Part shown: positions 60,173 through 64,000 of the stretch, piece by piece
Position numbering within the stretch: position 1 is the stretch's first letter
Layout of the letters: every line of letters starts with the position of its first letter
NCBI RefSeq assembly: GCF_042659465.1
Contig: NZ_JBHSSW010000012.1
Coordinates: 367,749-431,748 of the forward strand
From: Ponticaulis profundi
GTDB taxonomy: Bacteria; Pseudomonadota; Alphaproteobacteria; Caulobacterales; Hyphomonadaceae
Direction: 5' to 3'
DNA: 64,000 nucleotides
The notes under the pieces: model-generated
The model's database searches: none
What the model saw: only the letters and a program-made list of their open reading frames with translations
What the model was told of the DNA's origin: nothing
Translations under genes and position numbers: made by a program

Positions 60173-61789
60173 TCAGTCTGGAGCTGCCATATCCTGGCTC
60201 AGTCGCAGAATGATGAATTCTGCAGGCTGAAGTGGCGCAAGTCCCAGTTCAACGACGAGGCGACCGCTTTCAATGTCGCTCTGGGTCATGCTGGTCCCGA
60301 GCCCGCAGCGCGCGAAAAAGGCGTCGCCGGGTTTGCTGCCCTGAAGCGCGCCTGATCTGTATAGATCATAGAGAAAGGTTTCGACGCCCGACTGAATGGA
60401 TCGCCAGAGCGGGGCGGCATTGGGCTCAAAGACTGCCTGTTTCAGAGCCTGTTGCACGCAGGCGCCCGTCCATGAAAGCAGGCGACGTGTCGAGATATAG
60501 CGATAGTCATTGGAGTTACCGTCCAGCGTTCTGGCGCCCCAGATCACGCGGCCGCGCCGTTCAAATTCACGAATGGCATTCACGGCATAACCGTCAGATG
60601 GTGTGTTGAAATCTGCCTGCATGGCATCTGTGATCTGGTAGGAAAGACCGACCGAGCCTGTGATGGGCAAACTGGCAGGCGGGGCCCATACCCCGCGGCG
60701 GGAATCCTGGCGGGCGATGGCACCGGCAACCGCGCCAGATGGCGGCAGATAATGCGTAATATCGGCCATTTGCTTCAGCATGTGCGTGTAGAGCGGCAGA
60801 GTTCGGCCCAGCAGAATATGCGTCACGTCTGCGTCTTTGGTCTTCAGGCCGCCGGACTTTGCTATGTCCGCAAGTGCAGCGAGGCAGGCCTTGCGGTCCT
60901 TAGCGCTGAGCGCGCCAAGCAAGATGTCAGCATGTTCATACACGAACGTCCCAAAGTGCTTGTGACCATCCGGCGTCAGATTGAGAAAGCTGAAATCGCT
61001 GGAACGGTTGGAAGGCGCGATCAGCCAGGGCGCATAGGCCGCTCCGAAGGTCCGGTGAGACATGCCGATGGCCTGACGAAAATCCTCTATCGGATCAGAT
61101 CGCGTGCTGGCTTTGGCAAAGCCGCCGGGAATATCGAGGAGCGCAAATCGATTGGGTGCGGCGTCACAATCGGCCAGCATGGCCTGTTGAAGCGTGAAGC
61201 ACTCTGCCTTTGATAGCGCCGCAGCGTCCGGTATGGCGAGCAATGTCGGCGACGCGAGAGATGAATCGTTCAGACGGGTCAGCGCAGCAAGAAGCGCTGT
61301 CCGGTCTGGCGAGCTGGTTGTCTCTCCGGCTGACGCGATGATGCAACGCGCGCCGCCATTTTCGAAATACAGGCGGACGGCATCATACAAATAGGTGATT
61401 TGCGCCGCTTCCTTGAGCTTCAGCTTCGCTGAAGTCGTACCGGATCGTGCAGACAACAGATTTATATCTGCCAGCTCGAACATGCGCGGCGGGGGATCAC
61501 CGAAGAGGCGAATGAACTCGCTATAGTTCGTAACGAGCTGCGGCTCTGTGCTGCCCCCGGTGGTATAACCGATGAAAGCGGCAAGAGATGTTTCCAGGCC
61601 TGGTACGTTGCCGACCAGGCCGGGAGACAATTCCTCGACATAAACGCCGGGAGCCGAATAGGTCTGGCCTGAAGCCTGACCCACAATGGATGAAATGGTG
61701 AGCGCGCCCGACAAAGAGAGCGCGTGTCGCCGTGTGAATTCGTTCGCCGGTCCTGCCAAGGTCCCCTCCGGTCTGATGTCCGTAAACAT
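60173..61789 (-). CDS. Contractile tail sheath family protein with Tat-like leader
   Basis: 538 residues. The sheath family is clear: SAPGVYVEELSPGLVGNVPG near residue 45, ETSLAAFIGYTTGG, RRGVWAPPASLPITG, ERRGRVIWGARTLDG and the C-terminal domain QALKQAVFEPNAAPLWRSIQ with FLYDLYRSGALQG, DAFFARCGLG and ESGRLVVELGLAPLQPAEFI. Phage, pyocin and injection-system sheaths normally begin directly at the PGVYVEE part; here some 44 residues precede it, with a twin-arginine-like leader (EFTRRHALSLSGALTISSIV, then GQASGQ). A TTG at 61759 with GGAGGGG upstream would give a compact Tat leader. No tube, baseplate or other tail gene is nearby. Confidence 0.92.
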   Translation of the reverse strand: MFTDIRPEGTLAGPANEFTRRHALSLSGALTISSIVGQASGQTYSAPGVYVEELSPGLVGNVPGLETSLAAFIGYTTGGSTEPQLVTNYSEFIRLFGDPPPRMFELADINLLSARSGTTSAKLKLKEAAQITYLYDAVRLYFENGGARCIIASAGETTSSPDRTALLAALTRLNDSSLASPTLLAIPDAAALSKAECFTLQQAMLADCDAAPNRFALLDIPGGFAKASTRSDPIEDFRQAIGMSHRTFGAAYAPWLIAPSNRSSDFSFLNLTPDGHKHFGTFVYEHADILLGALSAKDRKACLAALADIAKSGGLKTKDADVTHILLGRTLPLYTHMLKQMADITHYLPPSGAVAGAIARQDSRRGVWAPPASLPITGSVGLSYQITDAMQADFNTPSDGYAVNAIREFERRGRVIWGARTLDGNSNDYRYISTRRLLSWTGACVQQALKQAVFEPNAAPLWRSIQSGVETFLYDLYRSGALQGSKPGDAFFARCGLGTSMTQSDIESGRLVVELGLAPLQPAEFIILRLSQDMAAPD

Positions 61790-61860
61790 CAGGGCAAACC
61801 GGAGGTCGGATCAAGCGGTCAACCGGGATTTGACCGGATCAGGCGTAGAGTGCTCGTCTG

Positions 61861-62961
61861 TTAGACGTTGAAGCGGAAGTGCAGAACATCGCCATCCTTG
61901 ACGATGTATTCCTTGCCCTCTGCCCGCATCTTGCCAGCTTCCTTGGCGCCGTTCTCGCCCTTGTGGGCGATGAAATCCGGATAGGCGATGGTTTCTGCGC
62001 GAATGAAGCCTTTTTCAAAGTCGCCGTGGATCACGCCAGCAGCCTGAGGCGCGGTTGCGCCTTCCGGAATGGTCCAGGCGCGGGCTTCTTTCGGGCCAAC
62101 CGTGAAATAGGTTTGCAGACCCAGCAGGTCGTAGCCAGCGCGGATCACGCGGTTCAGGCCCGGTTCTTCAAGTCCCAGCGTTTCGAGGAATTCAGCCTGT
62201 TCTTCCTCGTCCAGCATGGCGATCTCGCTCTCGATCTTGGCGGAGATCACGACAACGGGTGAGCCTTCAGCCTCTGCATGCTTCTTGACCACGTCCGAAA
62301 ATTCATTGCCTTCGCCAGCGGAGTCTTCATCGACGTTGGCGATGTAGAAAACCGGCTTGGCGGTCAGCAGCTGAAGCATTTTCCAGGCTTTGGCCGAATC
62401 CTTCGGCACATCTGCATTGCGGGCAGGTTTGCCGGCATTGAGCTGCTCGAGCGCAAGGTCCACCATGGCGAGCGCTTCCTTGGCGTCTTTGTCGCCGCCG
62501 CTCTTGGCTTTTTTCTCAAGGTTGGTGCGGCGCTTTTCGAGGCTTTCGAGGTCGGCCAGCATCAGCTCCGTCTCGACGACTTCATAGTCGGCCAGCGGAT
62601 CAATCTTGCCGGATACGTGCGTGATGTCGTCGTCTTCAAAGCAACGCAGAACATAGGCGACGGCGTCGGTTTCGCGGATATTGGCCAGGAACTGGTTGCC
62701 GAGGCCTTCGCCCTGAGAGGCGCCTTTGACCAGACCGGCAATATCGACAAAGTTCATGCGTGTCGGAATGATTTCCTTGGAGCCAGCGATTGCGGCCAGG
62801 TTTTTCAGGCGCGGTTCCGGTACGGCGACGTCACCGACATTCGGTTCAATCGTGCAGAATGGGTAGTTCTCGGCCTGCGCAGCTGCCGTCTTGGTCAGCG
62901 CGTTGAAGAGCGTGGACTTGCCGACATTTGGCAGACCAACGATTCCGCATTTAAAGCCCAT
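61861..62961 (-). CDS. ychF: Redox-regulated ATPase YchF
   Basis: 366 residues from the ATG at 62961 (AGAGGA upstream; two codons more are possible from a GTG). Obg-family GTPase fold: P-loop GIVGLPNVGKSTLFNAL, NYPFCTIEPNVGDVAVPEPR, FVDIAGLVKGASQGEGLGN and the NxxE-type ATP specificity region YIANVDEDSAGEGN. It ends in the TGS-like domain (FRFNV terminus). It binds ribosomes and is linked to oxidative stress response. It is divergent from the dioxygenase-like gene. Confidence 0.97.
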   Translation of the reverse strand: MGFKCGIVGLPNVGKSTLFNALTKTAAAQAENYPFCTIEPNVGDVAVPEPRLKNLAAIAGSKEIIPTRMNFVDIAGLVKGASQGEGLGNQFLANIRETDAVAYVLRCFEDDDITHVSGKIDPLADYEVVETELMLADLESLEKRRTNLEKKAKSGGDKDAKEALAMVDLALEQLNAGKPARNADVPKDSAKAWKMLQLLTAKPVFYIANVDEDSAGEGNEFSDVVKKHAEAEGSPVVVISAKIESEIAMLDEEEQAEFLETLGLEEPGLNRVIRAGYDLLGLQTYFTVGPKEARAWTIPEGATAPQAAGVIHGDFEKGFIRAETIAYPDFIAHKGENGAKEAGKMRAEGKEYIVKDGDVLHFRFNV

Positions 62962-63151
62962 GGGCACATATCCTCTTAAAGCAGCCGCTCACATAGCAAA
63001 TTTAGCGCATCTGACCAGCCTTGAGCACGGCTCTGTTGCGTTCAGCGTGCAGATTTCTGCCGCTGCGTGTGGGGAGAGACCGTTTGGCGCGTTTGCAATC
63101 GCGTCAATTCAGGCCATAGGTCGCGGCAGGGCATGAAAGAAAGAGGCCGTC

Positions 63152-63775
63152 ATGGCGAACGCATCCACGAAAACCTATTTCGCGACCAGCATTCACGAGA
63201 TTGGCATTGTCGATCCGGTCAAGGAAGCTGACCTGATGGATGAACTGAAAGCCGGTGTCTTCATGTTGTCCGAAGAGGATGAAGCGGGCATCGCCTGGTG
63301 CGAAAGCCAGGGCTATCTGGGCTATACGTCCTATGCCTCGCTGAATGATCTGCCGATGCGCATTCCGGCCTTCGCCGAGCTCGAAAAACGACTGGTGAAA
63401 GCAGCCAATGCGCATGCCAGAGCGCTGGGTTTCGAGATGGGCTCGCACAAGCTTTCCATGGACAGTTACTGGGTAAACCTGCTGGACCCGGGCGCCGGGC
63501 ATTCCGGACATATCCATCCGAACAGCATTCTGTCCGGGACCTTCTATCTGGACCTGCCGGAAGGTGCATCAGCCATCCGGTTTGAAGACCCGCGTCTGCC
63601 TTTTATGATGAACTCACCGCCGCTACGCAGCGATGTTGCCGATGATGAGAAACGCTTCATCTATTTCCAGCCGGAGATTGGTCAGGCGCTGTTCTGGGAA
63701 AGCTGGCTGCGCCATGAGGTGATGGTGAATATGGCCGATGATCCCAGGCTTTCGATCAGCTTTAATCTGAGCTGA
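63152..63775 (+). CDS. Putative 2OG-Fe(II) oxygenase (TIGR02466-like)
   Basis: 207 residues. The N-terminal FATSIHEIGI and LSMDSYWVNLLDPGAGHSGH followed by IHPNSILSGTFYLDLP are characteristic; HxHP supplies two iron ligands, with a later His in WLRHEVMVN and an Arg in DDPRLSISFNLS for oxoglutarate. The substrate is unknown; family members are often found beside TPR or sulfotransferase proteins. GTG/ATG context is weak (GAAAGAAAGAGG upstream). A terminator hairpin follows. Confidence 0.9.
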   Translation: MANASTKTYFATSIHEIGIVDPVKEADLMDELKAGVFMLSEEDEAGIAWCESQGYLGYTSYASLNDLPMRIPAFAELEKRLVKAANAHARALGFEMGSHKLSMDSYWVNLLDPGAGHSGHIHPNSILSGTFYLDLPEGASAIRFEDPRLPFMMNSPPLRSDVADDEKRFIYFQPEIGQALFWESWLRHEVMVNMADDPRLSISFNLS

Positions 63776-63799
63776 TCCGAATTTCCGGATGCGCCTTTA

Positions 63800-63829
63800 G
63801 CGCCGCAGAGAGATCTTTGCGGCGTTTTT
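63800..63829 (+). terminator. Terminator after the oxygenase gene
   Basis: CGCCGCA-GAGAGATCTT-TGCGGCG followed by five T; 25 bases after the stop codon. The remaining bases to 64000 show no supportable gene. Confidence 0.8.
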
Positions 63830-64000
63830 GTTTTGGATCGCACCGTTTCCGAGACTTCGTCTCCGTGGGGCTGCGTCTGCGCTTTGCTTGTGGGTTTGTT
63901 TTGAGCTCACACGGATGCGCTGTCGTGCATGGCTCTGATCGGCAGGCTTCGCCCGTTGCCGGGTCGCGCTCGGTCACTGGGAACCGATAAGGGGGGTGCG

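Noticed and set aside
63830..64000. Possible minus-strand gene at the right edge
   Set aside because: The opening of about 70 codons is basic and Pro/Thr-rich without a family pattern or ribosome site, and it crosses a terminator hairpin.

Overview
The window looks like a chromosome segment of a free-living, aerobic, GC-rich alphaproteobacterium. The closest fit by gene families and order is the Hyphomonadaceae/Maricaulales group of marine prosthecate bacteria. This placement is inferred from the cytochrome bc1 operon with a separate cytochrome c1, the alpha-type CCA transferase neighbourhood with a DUF6111-like protein, the dnaX-ybaB pair close to a short SRP RNA, and the tRNA sequences. It is not proven by a marker gene. 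Most of the window is ordinary core genome; there is no rRNA, integrase, transposase or CRISPR array.

Layout. 1-4133 (minus) is a MoxR ATPase / DUF58 / BatA-DUF4159 operon cut by the window edge. 4182-6896 (plus) is DUF1285, a CoA-type Nudix hydrolase, a small membrane protein and the CCA-adding enzyme. 6900-8330 (minus) pairs HemF with TspO. 8433-9866 is a TPR sulfotransferase. 9876-10860 (minus) is a ParD-like ribbon-helix-helix gene followed by methionine aminopeptidase, with a perfect 16-bp palindrome at the promoter. 10995-13162 holds an aromatic-acid-exporter-like membrane protein, a GST and TrmL. 13277-16291 is petABC (bc1 complex) with a terminator. 16428-20497 has an Hsp70-like protein, MTA phosphorylase, a GST, adenine phosphoribosyltransferase (MTA/adenine salvage) and a ClpP paralogue. 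22015-26746 is a copper-handling cassette: a His/Cys-rich protein, CopA, CopB, a DUF305 protein and a glutaredoxin-MauE fusion. 26802-28633 (minus) is a chemoreceptor with a small periplasmic partner.

28640-32410 is visibly AT-rich and differs from its surroundings. It contains only a heparinase II/III-like protein and a convergent sulfotransferase, and it abuts the 3' end of a tRNA-Ile2(CAU) gene, so it looks like a small acquired island. 32636-46654 returns to GC-rich core genes (SIMPL protein, PanD, small proteins, phosphatase, Nudix, DUF421, DPP-IV-like peptidase, Sel1 protein, EttA). This stretch includes a TonB-like gene bracketed by a 70-bp duplication of a phosphatase 3' end. 47650-50860 is rich in short palindromic repeats, and one coding region there carries embedded palindromes plus five copies of a 54-bp tandem repeat. 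50860-56882 holds YbaB, DnaX, a CPA2 antiporter, the SRP RNA and NudC. 56937-59050 holds an outer-membrane barrel, a YHS protein and PheA. 59275-63775 has a membrane-anchored cytochrome c with a long acidic tail, an orphan contractile-tail sheath protein preceded by a twin-arginine-type leader, YchF and a 2OG-Fe(II) oxygenase-like protein.

The most unusual items are the orphan sheath protein with an export-type leader (60173-61789), the RHH/MetAP pair with its palindromic operator (9876-10890), the palindromes and tandem repeats inside a gene (48566-48901), the AT-rich lyase/sulfotransferase island (28640-32410), the insertion in cytochrome b (about 14960-15195), and the hairpin overlapping the start of the DUF305 gene (25322-25405).
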